Assembly (NCBI GenBank): GCA_037043455.1
Contig: JAWPHD010003087.1
Coordinates: 124,001-188,000, forward strand
Reading direction: 5' to 3'
DNA length: 64,000 bases
Origin: Cyrtodaria siliqua
Taxonomy: Eukaryota > Mollusca > Bivalvia > Adapedonta > Hiatellidae
In this document: in pieces, positions 1 to 10,829 of the stretch
Position numbering within the stretch: position 1 is the first letter of the stretch
Layout: each line of letters begins with the position of its first letter
The notes under the pieces: model-generated
The model's input: only the letters and a program-made list of their open reading frames with translations
Database searches by the model: none
What the model was told of the DNA's origin: nothing
Made by a program: the position numbers and the translations under genes

Positions 1-2190
1 CCCCTCAATAGTTCAGGTGTTGGGTCCCCCTCAATAGTTCAGGTGTTGGGTCCCCTCAATAGGTCAGGTGTTAGTCCCCTAAATAGTTAAGGTGTTAGGT
101 TCTGTCAATAGTTCAGGTGTTGGGTCCCCTCAATAGGTCAGGTGTTGATCCCCTAAATAGTTCAAATGTTAGGTTCCCACTCAATAGTTCAGGTGTTGGG
201 TCACCCTCAATAGTTCAGATGTTAGGTTCCCACTCAATAGTTCAGATGTTAGGTTCCCGTCAATAGTGAGGTGTTTGGTCCCCTCAATAGTTCAGGTGTT
301 AGGTCCCTTTAATAATTCAGGTGTTGGGTCCCCCTCAATAGTTCAGGTGTTGGGTCCCCTCAGTAGTTCAGGTGTTAGGTCCCCCTCAATAGTTCAGGTG
401 TTGGGTCCCCCTCAATAGATCAGGTGTTGGGTCCCCCTCAATAGGTCAGGTGTGGTCCCCTAAATAGTTCAGGTGTTAGGTTCCCTCAAAAGGTCATGTG
501 TTAGTCCCCTCAATAGTTCAGGTGTTATGTTCCCTCAATAGATCAGGTGTTAGGTCCCCCTCAATAGTTCAGATGTTGGGCCCCCTCAGTAGTTTAGGTG
601 TTGGGTCCCCTCAATAGTTTAGGTGTTTGGTCCCCCTCAATAGTTCAGGTGTTGGGTCCCCTCAATAGGTCAGGTGTTGGTCCCCTAAATAGTTAAGGTG
701 TTAGGTTCTGTCAATAGTTCAGGTGTTGGGTCCCCTCAATAGGTCAGGTGTTGGTCCCCTAAATAGTTCACGTGTTAGGTCCCCCCTCAATAGTGCAGGT
801 GTTGGTTCACCCTCAATATTTCAGGTTTTAGGCTCTCTCAATAGTTAGGTGTTGGGTCCCCTCAATAGGTCATGTATTAGTCCCCTCAATAGTTCAGGTG
901 TTATGTCCCCTCAATAGATCAGGTATTAGGTCCCCCCTCAATAGTTCAGGTGTAAGGTCCCCTCAATAGTTCAGGCATGCGGTCCCTCAGTAGTTCGAAT
1001 GTTAGGTCCCCTCAATACTTCAGATGTGAGGTCCCCTCAATAGTTAGGTGTTAGGTCTCCTCACTATTTCAGGTGTTAGGTCCCCTCAGTAGTTCAGGCG
1101 TTGGGTACCCTCGGTAGTTTGAGTGTTAGGTCCCCTAAATAATTCAGATGTGAGGTCCCCTCAATAGTTAGTTTTACGGTCCCCTCAATAGTTCAGGTGT
1201 TAGGTCCCCCTCAATAGTTCAGGTGTTGGGTCCCCTCAATAGTTTAGATGTTAGGTCCCCCTCAGTAGTTCAGGTGTTGGGTCCTCCTCAATAGTTCATG
1301 AGTTAGGTCCCCCTCAATAGTTCAGGTGTTGGGTCCCCTCAGTAGTTCAGGTGTTAGGTCCCCCTCAATAGTTAGGTGTTAGGTGCCCCTCAATAGTTCA
1401 GGTGTTGGGTCCCCTCAATAGGTCAGGTGTTGTTCCCCTAAATAGTTCAGGTGTTAGGTTCTGTCAATAGTTCAGGTGTTGGGTCACCCTCAATAGTTCA
1501 GGTGTTAGGTTCCCGTCAATAGTGAGGTGTTGGGTCCCTCAATAGTTCAGGTGTTAGGTCCCTTTAATAGTTCAGGTGTTAGGTTCTCTCAATAGTTCAT
1601 GTGTTAGGTGCCCCTCAATAGTTCAGGTGTTGGGTCCCCTCAGTAGTTCAGGTGTTGGTTCTCCTAAATACTTCAGATGTGATGTCCCGTCAATAGTTCA
1701 GGTGTTTAGGTCCCCTCAGTAGTTCGAATACTTCAGATGTGAGTTCCCTCAATAGTTCAGGTGTTAGGTCCCCTCAATAGTTCAGGTGTTAGGTTGTTAG
1801 GTTCCCTCAGTAGTTCAGATAAGTTAAGGTGTTAGGTCCCCCTAAATAGTTCAGGCGTTGGTCCCCCTCAGTAGTTCAGGTGTTAGGCCCTTCTCGATAG
1901 TTCAGGTGTTTGGTCCCCTAAATAGTTCAGGCCTTGGGTCCCTCCTCAATAGTTCAGGTGCCAGGTCTCCCTCAATAGTTCAGGCGTTGGGTCCCCTCAA
2001 TAGTTCAGGTGTTAGGTCTCCCTAAATAGTTCAGGCGTTGGGGTCCCATCAATAGGTCAGGTGTTAGATTCCCCTCAATAGTTCAGGTGTCAGGTGTCTC
2101 CCTCAATAGTTCAGGCGTTGGGTCCCCTCAATAGATCAGGTGTTTGGTCCCCTCACTCGTTCATGTGGTGCATCCCCCTCAATATTCAAG
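1..2190. repeat. 25/26-bp minisatellite array, runs off the left edge
   Basis: About 85 head-to-tail copies of a 25-26 bp unit built around CAATAGTTCAGGTGTTGGGT plus a run of 4-5 C. Copies vary by point changes (ggt/gat/agt before CAGGTG, TTGGG or TTAGG) and C-run length. No open frame is maintained. The array begins before base 1, so its true length is unknown. Confidence 0.97.
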
Positions 2191-2625
2191 ACGCTTATAT
2201 GACATTACAATTTGCAGTGCATTATCAGAGGGGGTTTCTCATAACAAGATAACAGCAAATTGAATTTGCTGATAAAAATTAACTTTTAACAGTACATCTA
2301 ATAAAAAACAAACATTTAACAGTACATCTAATAACAGATAACAGTTAATATTTGTTCAACCCCCCCCCCCCCCCCCCGTTGGGTCCCCCTCAATAGATCA
2401 GGTGTTTGGTCCCCTCACTCGTTCATGTGGTGCATCCCCCTCAATATTCAAGACGCTTATATGACATTACAATTTGCAGTGCATTATCAGAGGGGGGTTT
2501 CTCATAACAAGATAACAGCAAATTGAATTTGCTGATAAAAATTAAACGATTTAAACAGTACATCTAATAAAAAAAACAACATTTAACAGTACATCTAATA
2601 ACAGATAACAGTTAATATTTGTTCA

Positions 2626-2668
<43 letters not shown>
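2130..2668. repeat. Duplicated 240-bp block, each copy ending in poly-C
   Basis: The segment from the last minisatellite units through ATTCAAGACGCTTATATGAC to a poly-C run occurs twice (about 2130-2377 and 2383-2668) with only small indels. The first copy ends in about 18 C (2360-2377) and the second in about 41 C (2628-2668). It is either a real tandem duplication or an assembly duplication anchored on the homopolymer. Confidence 0.9.
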
Positions 2669-2670
2669 AC

Positions 2671-2700
<30 letters not shown>
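2628..2700. repeat. Poly-C run followed by (AC)n microsatellite
   Basis: About 41 consecutive C residues, then an AC dinucleotide repeat to 2700. Long poly-C is hard to sequence, so the length is unreliable. Confidence 0.95.
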
Positions 2701-2702
<2 letters not shown>

Positions 2703-2969
2703 TATTGTGAAATATTTCATATTTTACTCTAACTTGTCATTTACCTGTTTTTAAAATACACCTTTACTTTTAGATCTCTATTTACAATAAAAGTTACTTT
2801 AAATTTCAAATTGATTTGTTTATTATCCTACATACCAGATAAAATAAGACCAATTAAAGGTACTGGTGGCAATTGCATATCAAGCATTGGTTGATTGTTT
2901 CAACATTTTCAACACGTGAAATGCTATATATGGCAGTCGATGTTATCGTGGCGGACAGACTACCTAATA
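2701..2969. other. AT-rich spacer, nothing recognised
   Basis: I see no coding potential, repeat periodicity or RNA-like structure here. Confidence 0.5.
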
Positions 2970-3215
2970 TTTCCTGGGTAGAACCAGTACTGTATACCTC
3001 CTGCCATCCGTAAGAATAGACACGTTCTCACTACCCTGGTAGAACCAGTACTGTATACATAGACTAGTTCTTACTACCCTGGGTAGAACCAGTACTGTAT
3101 ACCTCCTGCCATCCGTAAGAATAGACGCGTTCTCACCAGTTCCCGTGGAATACTGGAATTCGAACCCGCAGCGGTGAGAGACGAGAAGGTTTCAAACGCA
3201 GAATATATACCATCC
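2970..3215 (-). mobile_element. tRNA-derived SINE with internally reiterated body
   Basis: On the minus strand a degenerate tRNA-like head with B box (GCGGGTTCGAATTCC, near 3160-3175) is followed by a body ending in TACTGGTTCTACCCAGG. The body segment GTAGAACCAGTACTGTATAC appears three times (about 2978, 3040 and 3086), so the 3' half was tandemly reiterated. The same family occurs at 62724-62870 (minus), and the tail motif also occurs in the SINE at 4573-4762 (plus). Confidence 0.75.
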
Positions 3216-4572
3216 TGGCCCCGGATGCCACTCTGCACAAATAAGAAGCCGGATATATTCCATTATATCGGCATCACGACGTGCAAAACACTGCATCGAT
3301 GCGTGTTACTTGTGTAAATGTGGAAAAGTCAACACCACGACTTCTATCATTGTAATTGTAAAAAACTTCAGATTCATCAAGCACTGACATCAGCACCTTG
3401 ATTTAAGGTAGCTATCCCGCCAACAACACTGTTTCTAAACCCTTTGACGACGAGGTGTATTTGATAATCCAAACTATGGACACCATACATACGTATACAT
3501 TTTACAACATTATAAATTCAACAAACAAGGTATCATTTAGAATAAGCGTGTGAATTATAAAGCAAATATTGAATAGATCAAGCAAGCATGTATATACGTA
3601 TATGTTACTATGAGATTTGAAAAGACTGAGTCATATGAGAGTGTGGTTGTAAATTACTTCTTCGACCGACCGTGTTGTGAACATGAGCTATATATAAATG
3701 ATACAGGTAGTTTAAAATCACGAATAGAATTTAGCTCCTCCAATAAATACAGTAAAGTTAATTCGCTTGATATTCAATATGTCTAATAATATATTGTTAA
3801 TACTAAATAACCCATGTATAGAGCGTTGTACATGCATTACCTCATCATGATATGAATATGTATGAATTGAGTGAATAAAAGATTTCTATTGTATTGTATT
3901 TGTAGAAAGTCTAGCGCATATATATCGTCACGCTGTTTCAGTCATTTGTATCACCCTTTCGAGAGTAACTAAACCTCATCCAGACCCTCAATAATCACGT
4001 ACTTTAATCACGTCTGTTTGAACTTTGGTCACGTGTCTGAACTATGGTCGTGACAGTCACGTCTGTTTAATCAGTCATCAAGCCGATAATCAAACTAAAA
4101 GCTAGAACGACGTGACACAAACTATGATCACGCGAGCGACAGCGGTTTATAATCTAGAACAACTCGTGATGTACGCTCCTAGTTAGCGGACGACTTCTCC
4201 GTTTACTTACGCATTACTCGTGATACTGAGTCAGAGTTTCAAGTTACTTTAAATTAATTTGCGCGTATCGGATTTCCGTGTGGTGATGGAAGATTCATCT
4301 TTTGCAAACACAATGTTAAAACATTTAGACATAATAACAAAATAGACAGAAAACTGAATATTACGTGGCATAGTGTGGAAAATTCATAAAATATTGCCGA
4401 TTTCAAACACACATATCCTGAAGAGTTTTAATGCTTACACATTTGGGAATAACTACTCTTTCTCATATTTCTTTCTCTATCATTCCGCTTGTTTTTCTCT
4501 ATCATTCGGCTTGTGTCTCTCTATCATTCAGCTTGTTTCTCTCCCAATGTATTTGAAAACAACTCAGTCATT
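3216..4572. other. Gene-free AT-rich stretch
   Basis: Short open frames only, none with recognisable protein content. The 96-codon frame at 4373 runs into the SINE and is not credible as a gene. No tandem repeat was seen. Confidence 0.5.
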
Positions 4573-4762
4573 ATGGAGTGCGTGGTTCAGTGGTAGAGCG
4601 CCGAACTTCAGATCGAAAGGTCGTGGGTTCGATCCTCGCCATGGCCATGTTATTTATCCTTGAGCAAGATAATTGATCCACATTGCTTAGTACTGGTTCT
4701 ACCCAGGAAACCTGCACATAATCTTCGAAAGGGGGTGTTGCAGTATCAATAGATAGATAGAT
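4573..4762 (+). mobile_element. tRNA-derived SINE
   Basis: A tRNA-like head carries an A box (TGGTTCAGTGGTAGAGC, about 4583-4599) and a B box (GGGTTCGATCC, about 4625-4635). The D stem pairs, but the acceptor stem and anticodon stem do not, so it is not a functional tRNA. A body follows with CTTGAGCAAGATAATTGATC and TACTGGTTCTACCCAGG, and a short TAGA tail near 4750. This head-body-tail order is typical of molluscan tRNA-SINEs. Confidence 0.82.
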
Positions 4763-5249
4763 TATCTTGGATGATAATATAAAGCCCTGGCCATTTCAAA
4801 ATGTTAACTGGGAAGGGTTTTTTCAAATCCTGTCCAAGCATTATTTGACATATAGTTTACCACAATTATTGAATACATATTGTTTAAACCAAACTTAATG
4901 AATGTTTTAGAGAGGTGTATTATTTGACGTATCAGAGTTCACCACATTTCTTGAATAAATAGTGTTTAAACCAAAACTTAATGAATGTTTGACAGATGAG
5001 TTAGAATTGCCACATGATTGTTGGCTACTTCACTGGTTCATATATAACTTTTCCTAACTGGTTACGACTTTGTCTTTGATTGCAGAGATTGCATAAGGGA
5101 CCAGTCAGATTCTTTATGTACATGTATCCTGGTCTAAAGTAGAACCCGCTTTCACGTAGTATGTAAATCATTAAATCATGTGAAATCTATTTATTTTTTT
5201 AGCTGTACTGGCCAAGGGCCGGCAGAGCTTATGGGATGGCGAGTTGTCC
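4763..5249. other. No feature recognised
   Basis: An AT-rich spacer. An imperfect local duplication (TTGAATA-AATGTTTAAACCAAA-type segment near 4870 and 4955) is visible but has no assignable function. Confidence 0.5.
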
Positions 5250-5890
5250 GTCGTCCGTCAAACTTTAACAGATTGTTAATATCAATAAAAGCTCGGACAC
5301 GTTCGAAAACCAGCCAGAACTGACAATCAACAGCGGAGTTATGGCCCTTGATTTAGTTAAAAATGCTATATTTTGCCTCGTTAAGACGATAGGGCCTTCA
5401 TTTTTCATTTTATCTTTACCAAACTTTAATAGATTGTTAATATCAATGAAAGCTCGGATAAGTTCGAAAACCAGCCATATCGGACTAGTAACAGCGGAGT
5501 TATGGCCCTTGATTTAGTTAAAGATGCTATGTTTTTCCTCGCTAAGACGATAGGGCCTTCATTTTTCATCCGATCTTTACCAAACTCTACAGGTTGCTAA
5601 TGTCGATAAAAGCTCAGACAAGTTCGAAAACCAGACCAGCCAAATCGGACCAATAACAGCGGAGTTATGGCCCTTGATTTAGTTAAAAATGCTATATTTT
5701 GCCTCGTTAAGACGATAGGGCCTTCATTTCTCATCCGATATTTACCAAACTTTACCAGATTATTAATATAAATGAAAGCTCGGCCATAATTTTTCATCCG
5801 ATCTTTACCAAACTTTACCAGATTGTTAATATCAATGAAAGCTCGGACAAGTTCGAAAACCAGCCAAATCGGACCAGTAACAGCGGAGTA
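5250..5890. repeat. About 160-bp tandem repeat, roughly four units
   Basis: The block AAAGCTCGGACAAGTTCGAA followed by a CAGCGGAGTTATGGCC-containing segment recurs near 5287, 5449, 5609 and 5836, a period of about 160 bp, with a truncated unit near 5773. Related, more diverged copies lie at 18000-18470 and, reversed, at 36100-36320. Antisense open frames here (for example 5597-5899) are by-products of the repeat. Confidence 0.88.
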
Positions 5891-6380
5891 CTTGTACAAG
5901 TAGGCGTATATGATGCCTATAGCTTTGATATATATTCCAGTTTGTGTATGTAAGCATGGGTGTGGCCCTATATATAGTAGAGAAACAAGTTATTCTCGAA
6001 TAAAGAAAACAGGCTACTGTACATGCAATCTTTCTAATTTCTGGTCTGTAAATGCATATGGCTTCTGGTCTGTAATTATTGGAATAAGGAACACTAAGGT
6101 TTGCTCCGTGTTCTGTTTCCATAAACTAGAGGTAATAGCTTAAAATTTAATTCCCTGTCAAAATAAAAGCGGACTGAACAAAATCATCCACTTGATGTGA
6201 TGCTAGTGATCGCTAGTTAATTGTTTATCAAGCCTGTGCAACTCATAATATCAAACTCACAAAGAGGAGGGCCACCATAAGCCATAGGCTTCGGACAGTA
6301 AGTTAATTTAAAGTTCACGATTTTTTTTGAAAACCACATGATGGGCCTCTTAATTGTTTTGTAACAACCGACCTGCGAGC
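5891..6380. other. Upstream flank of ferritin
   Basis: No repeat or coding sequence recognised. The segment leads directly into the ferritin promoter and may hold distal regulatory sites that cannot be named from sequence alone. Confidence 0.45.
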
Positions 6381-6382
6381 CG

Positions 6383-6425
6383 ATTGGCGGACATAATGAC
6401 GTCATCGTACATACGTCTATATAAA
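6383..6425 (+). promoter_or_regulatory. Ferritin core promoter: inverted CCAAT, CRE, TATA
   Basis: ATTGG (inverted CCAAT) lies at 6383-6387, the perfect cAMP-response palindrome TGACGTCA at 6397-6404, and TATATAAA at 6418-6425. Transcription would be expected to start about 25-30 bases downstream, near 6450, which puts the IRE close to the cap. That position is what efficient IRP repression needs. The motifs are visible; their use is inferred. Confidence 0.8.
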
Positions 6426-6457
6426 CACCGACAACAGTTTTTCCAACCATTCGGAAA

Positions 6458-6497
6458 CATTTTGTCTTGCTGCGTCAGTGCACGTACGGGCAAATTT
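6458..6497 (+). promoter_or_regulatory. Iron-responsive element (IRE) in ferritin 5' UTR
   Basis: A hairpin with the canonical parts: bulged C at 6470, five-base upper stem TGCGT (6471-6475) pairing with ACGTA (6482-6486, one G-T wobble), and apical loop CAGTGC (6476-6481). The lower stem TTTTG..CTTG pairs with CGGGCAAA with one unpaired base. In animals, iron regulatory protein binds this structure when iron is scarce and blocks ribosome loading on ferritin mRNA. It sits 84-120 bases before the ATG with no intron needed between. Confidence 0.95.
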
Positions 6498-6580
6498 TCC
6501 TAAGCTTTCTGCGTTTACCAAACGATTGTTTGTTTTAAGATCTTACAAACTTATTGTAAAACCATCAACAACTAAGAAAC

Positions 6581-6685
6581 ATGGCTGATTCAAGACCTCG
6601 CCAGAACTTCCACCAGGAAAGTGAAGCTGGGATAAACAAACAGATCAACATGGAGCTGTACGCCAGCTATGTTTATCAGTCACTG
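6581..6685 (+). CDS. Ferritin coding exon 1
   Basis: 35 codons from ATG (context AAACATGG) to donor CTG|GTAAG. It encodes the N-terminus and most of helix A, including the conserved [12 protein letters not shown] with the ferroxidase Glu and Tyr. Intron 1 (6686-8610, phase 0) is 1.9 kb, AT-rich, with no recognisable gene inside; the small open frame at 7698-7895 has no recognisable content. Confidence 0.95.
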
Positions 6686-9600
6686 GTAAGTCACCTTATT
6701 CATAATAAATCAGTTTGCTTGTCATCCTATTGAAACAACCAAATGTATGAGGGAATGCTTGTCAAGTGGCATACTTGTGTACAATTAGCAGTTGTTTTTT
6801 TCCAGATTATGACGCCATTTTTTTATTGGTCATGTGATAATCATAGTACTGGCGGTACTTCTCTGAAACAATCGAGCCACCCTATTGAATTCGTGCTCTT
6901 ATAATTGACATACATGTAATAACACCACTTGTGTACTTTTGCTCTTGTCCAAATTCTAATCAATTATTGCCAATGTTTTCTTCCTGTCTACAAAACTTGT
7001 TAAAACCACCCGAAATGAGGGTAAAACTGGTAAAACACCTGTGGTCAATATACTGCAATTAAACGTTTTTATACAACAAAATCTTACCAGCATGTGGTTA
7101 CTTTTTGTTTGCCTCTTTTTTTATAAGAAAATAAACTGGGCAAGTCTATTTCTCACTCGCTTCCATTTTAATAAAATATTAAAGCCAAATGCGTGATCAG
7201 ATTTACACATTTCCCGCTGGGGACCTCTTTTTTGGATAAGCCAATCGGAAAGCACGAATTCAATAGGAAACTTCTGGCCGATTTAGATCAGTTGACATGA
7301 CCTACTTTAAGTCAGCTTTTTCACATTCTCTTTGGCATTTGAAGGTTATTGATGATAGTTTATAGTTATTGAAATATTTATCTAGTTATAAAAGTATTTT
7401 TTTTAATACCTATAAAAGTATTTTTTTTAATACCTTCAACATATAACGCGCATGCGCAGATCGATCTGTTAAGGGGCAGGAATTTACAGGAGAAGGACAT
7501 ACTTTTTATTTATCGCCTTCGCGAAAGCGGAGCAAACAATGAGGTGCAGTAAGCATCACAGGTACAACAGACGAAATGAATGAAGTTATTACTTTTTTTG
7601 AATCAATTTGCATGAAATATGCAGGGTTTTAAAAGACTCGCACTGTACATACCTTAATTTTAACAGTAAACTTGGTTGAACATTTATCTTTTTACAGATG
7701 CATTATGTTGTGTCATCATTGTCTGACCGTTATAAAGGCCCATGGCTGTTTTTGTCCTTTCTTTTTTATTATTTCCCTTATAAAAGTTTAACCTGTGATC
7801 TTGCCAAATTGATGACAGGCGTATATACCCGCATGGTGGCTAGGCTCCTGCTAAGCATTTGCCGTAGGCGAAAGGAAAATGGAATTGTAGAATAAAAATC
7901 TCAAAAAATCATAACAAATTCACCAAACACCACTGAGCCGTGTGGCAAATTCGAATTCTCATCAGATGATACTGAACATGATCCGGTTGAAAAACCACAT
8001 AAAAAATGATCCGGTTGAGAAAAAAAACACATACAAAATCGTATGTAACATGCTTCTTTAAATGATAAAGCCAAGCTTTTCATTTCAAGTATTAATACCA
8101 GATATCGATATTCTGGATACATGTCCATTTTGGGACATTCTGAAAGGCGGCTCACGTTGCTCGTCTAGTTTCGGTAATAATTTAAAGAAAAGTTATTAAC
8201 TATATGTTAAGTTTATTTACTCATTTAGAACAAAATAATTTGTACTTGAATTTAATAAATTATATAAAAAAAATGATTGTAGAACCATTCATCTCTTAAC
8301 TATAAGCAGAATGCAACATGCATATTGATACCCAAAACATACAGAAATAAAGCATACCCTTTACTGTTACTGAAATGTATGAAAACGCAGAATTATGCTC
8401 TTTTTTTTACGCCTTCAGTTTTTCCATAATATCTGCGCTAAATTTTGGTTAAAGATAATATAGGAAATTTTAGGTGTTTAGCCAGATTGGATTAAGGATT
8501 TTGTTAATTTGAAAATCCTACTAGGGTTGTGCTCTTGTTATTGAAGCTTTATTACTTCAATATTCCTTCCTATCTGGTAGTCCTGTATTCATGCTGTGTT
8601 TTTACTGCAGGCCTACTACTTTGACCGTGATGATGTTGCCCTGAAGGGGTTCTCCAAGTTCTTCAAGGACTCGTCGGAGGAAGAACGCGAGCACGCTGAA
8701 AAGTTCATGAAATACCAGAACAAGAGAGGTGGTCGTGTTGTTCTTCAGCCCATCCAGGTAAGCTTCAATTGAGAAAACCCTTCAAGTCTATTTCTGTGTT
8801 GGGTGATGAATGGTTACTCATATCAAAAGGAACGTTGGAATTTCTTTTAAGGTTAAGTCGAGTTCACTAAAATACCAAAGTTTTAAGGATAGATTCATCA
8901 TATCAAAACACTGGTATCATTTTTAGCTTGCTCTAGTTGAGGTCACTGTTATTATTATAGGATTATATATTTTTTTTATGGAATTCATGCATGTATAAAT
9001 TCGTTGAATAAAAGTTGACACAATGCATACATGATTTTAATTAACCCCGTTACCACAAATGTAATTCTTGCAAGTCCAATCTTGTATTAAAAAAATAAAA
9101 CATTTTGAGATAAGATTTGTCATGCAAGAAAAGTGGTTCCCTCAAGTAGAGTTAATGCATACATGTGTTAACTTTTTGAAAGCTGTCACATGCTAGGTTG
9201 CTTGGAGGAGTTGGACAGAGCAAACCAAGGGAAACAACTTGCACTTGATTTATGTTGATTATCCAGTACTGAGTTATTTCCCTTGTATGGCCAAGTTTGT
9301 TGAATTATGACAAAGAGACGTCTTACAGAAAAGTACAGCAAACATCAAGATAGTTTGCCTTGGCACTGTTTTTTGAAAACTTCTCGGGTGCTTCGTTATA
9401 GCCGGTTTGTAGAGATACGCTCGTAGGTGCAGCATTGTTTTTGAAAAAAGTATGGTTGTGTTTCAAAGGGATTTAATTATTACATTTGTCATCATAGTCG
9501 TGTGTTTTCAACAAATATAAAATTATACTCCCTATTATTTGATAACATTACATTCTCAAAATAAGTGGCTTATCTGTTCTTACTATTTTTAAATATAGAA

Positions 9601-10292
9601 GCCTGACCGGGATGAGTGGGGATCAGGCCTAGATGCCATGAAGGCCGCCCTGGCCCTGGAGAAGACAGTCAACCAGGCTCTGCTAGATCTGCACAAGATT
9701 GGCGACTCCCCACGGTGATGCCCAGGTAGGTCCTTAAGCACACGTACACGTTTGAGAAGTTATAACAACCTCGATTTTAAATCCTAACGAAACATGTTTT
9801 TTTCATCATAATTTTGAACATGTTCTTTTAATAAAGTATGTAGTCTGATTTGATAATTTATTTTCAATATTTTTTTTGCTGAATCTTAAAATTTACTGGT
9901 GAGTTTTCATCGATTTTTTGTCATAATTGTACATTTCATTTAAAAGATGTCAGAAATAAATGTAAGTGTCCTCTTGTGTAGATTGCAAATTGACTTTGGA
10001 CAGTATTAAGTTTGAACACTTGAGACGGTGTAAATCATTACATTTCTCCATAAACTGTGTACCAATTATTTATCTGTCCAAGCTGTTCTATATAGTTTTC
10101 CAATATTGTCACTAACAGTCCTACTGTACATTACATGATCTCTCTCTACCCACAGATGATGGACTTTATCGAGGAGAATTCCTTGAGGAGCAGGTCGACA
10201 GCATCAAGGAGCTCAGTGACCACATCACCAACCTGACCAGGGTTGGTACCGGCCTGGGCGAGTGGCACTATGATCAGAAACTCCATAGCTAG
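6581..10292 (+). CDS. Ferritin, H-type (ferroxidase-competent), four coding exons, two frame-disrupting indels
   Basis: Cytosolic iron-storage subunit that forms 24-mers, oxidises Fe(II) at a di-iron site and stores it as mineral. Coding exons are 6581-6685, 8611-8757, 9599-9725 and 10156-10292, all with GT-AG introns. The start ATG lies downstream of the IRE, and there is no signal peptide, so this is the soma-type cytosolic form. Ferroxidase ligands visible are Glu25 and Tyr32 (exon 1, MELYASYVY), the EREHAEK helix (exon 2), Glu in [10 protein letters not shown] (exon 3) and Gln in EEQV (exon 4). Exon lengths total 516 nt, exactly a 171-residue ferritin, but exon 3 has an extra C in the CCCC run at 9708-9711 and exon 4 lacks one base near 10177-10182. 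As written, the frame stops at TGA 9716-9718 after 123 residues. Either two homopolymer consensus errors or a recent pseudogene; the intact promoter and IRE favour error. Confidence 0.95.
8611..8757 (+). CDS. Ferritin coding exon 2
   Basis: 49 codons, acceptor TTTTTACTGCAG and donor CAG|GTAAGC. It encodes [14 protein letters not shown] and the [10 protein letters not shown] helix that supplies two metal ligands (Glu and His), then the RGGR turn. Intron 2 (8758-9598, phase 0) is AT-rich and without features. Confidence 0.95.
9599..9725 (+). CDS. Ferritin coding exon 3, one extra base
   Basis: 127 nt; a multiple of three (126) is expected. Acceptor AAATATAG, donor CAG|GTAGGT. It reads [14 protein letters not shown] through [10 protein letters not shown], then loses frame at the CCCC run 9708-9711 and meets TGA at 9716. 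With three C the family-typical DSHGDAQ follows directly. Intron 3 (9726-10155) is featureless. Confidence 0.93.
10156..10292 (+). CDS. Ferritin coding exon 4, one base missing
   Basis: 137 nt; 138 is expected. Acceptor CCACAG. It begins MMDFIEE, loses frame at GAATTCC (about 10177-10183), then continues in the family frame with [12 protein letters not shown] and [11 protein letters not shown] to the TAG at 10290-10292. It carries the last ferroxidase Gln and helix E, both absent from the product as written. Confidence 0.93.
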
Positions 10293-10515
10293 ACGGCCAG
10301 CTTCACTACGCCAGATCCATGGCGCCACATTTCTGTTTAGTGAACAAATATGTTTAGACTTTTATTTAAAAAAAATAGTGTTATTGTCTAATGGAAGTGA
10401 ACAATACCTTTTCTTCTTACACTGATTATTTGTGTCTGAGCGTTTACATGTTGATAAAGAATTCTTAGAAATAATAAAAAAAAAGTAAAATATTTTTGTG
10501 TTTGTGTTGCTGATT
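10293..10515 (+). terminator. Ferritin 3' UTR and poly(A) signal
   Basis: AATAAA at 10473-10478, followed by a GT-rich downstream element (GTGTTTGTGTTGCTG, about 10497-10512). Cleavage would fall near 10490, giving a 3' UTR of about 200 nt. Confidence 0.82.
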
Positions 10516-10829
10516 TTACAAATTTGCAGTGGATAATTAAAAATTTATTATTGAATAACTTTTTTGCATGATGGTTAGGAATCTGTGTTTCCAGTGGCCT
10601 GACCGACCCTATTTTTAAGGGGCCGACCTAAAACTTTTTATAAAAAAAATTAATAAACAAATAAAATTGTTCTGAACAATGATTTATCACAATATATCGA
10701 GGTAAACTGACATCAGTCACAGAGAAACTTTCAGCTGTATCGTCAACTTGTATGGGGTTTATGAGATAAATACATGTAGACTCTCACAATATCTTGCACC
10801 ATCATAGAGCATGCAATAGGAAACGCACC
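10516..10829. other. Intergenic spacer
   Basis: No gene. A CCGACCCTATTTTTAAGGGG segment near 10605 looks like part of a dispersed repeat but is too short to classify. Confidence 0.4.

Noticed and set aside
4573..4648. Possible functional tRNA gene
   Set aside because: A and B boxes and the D stem are fine, but the acceptor and anticodon stems do not pair and a SINE body and tail follow directly.
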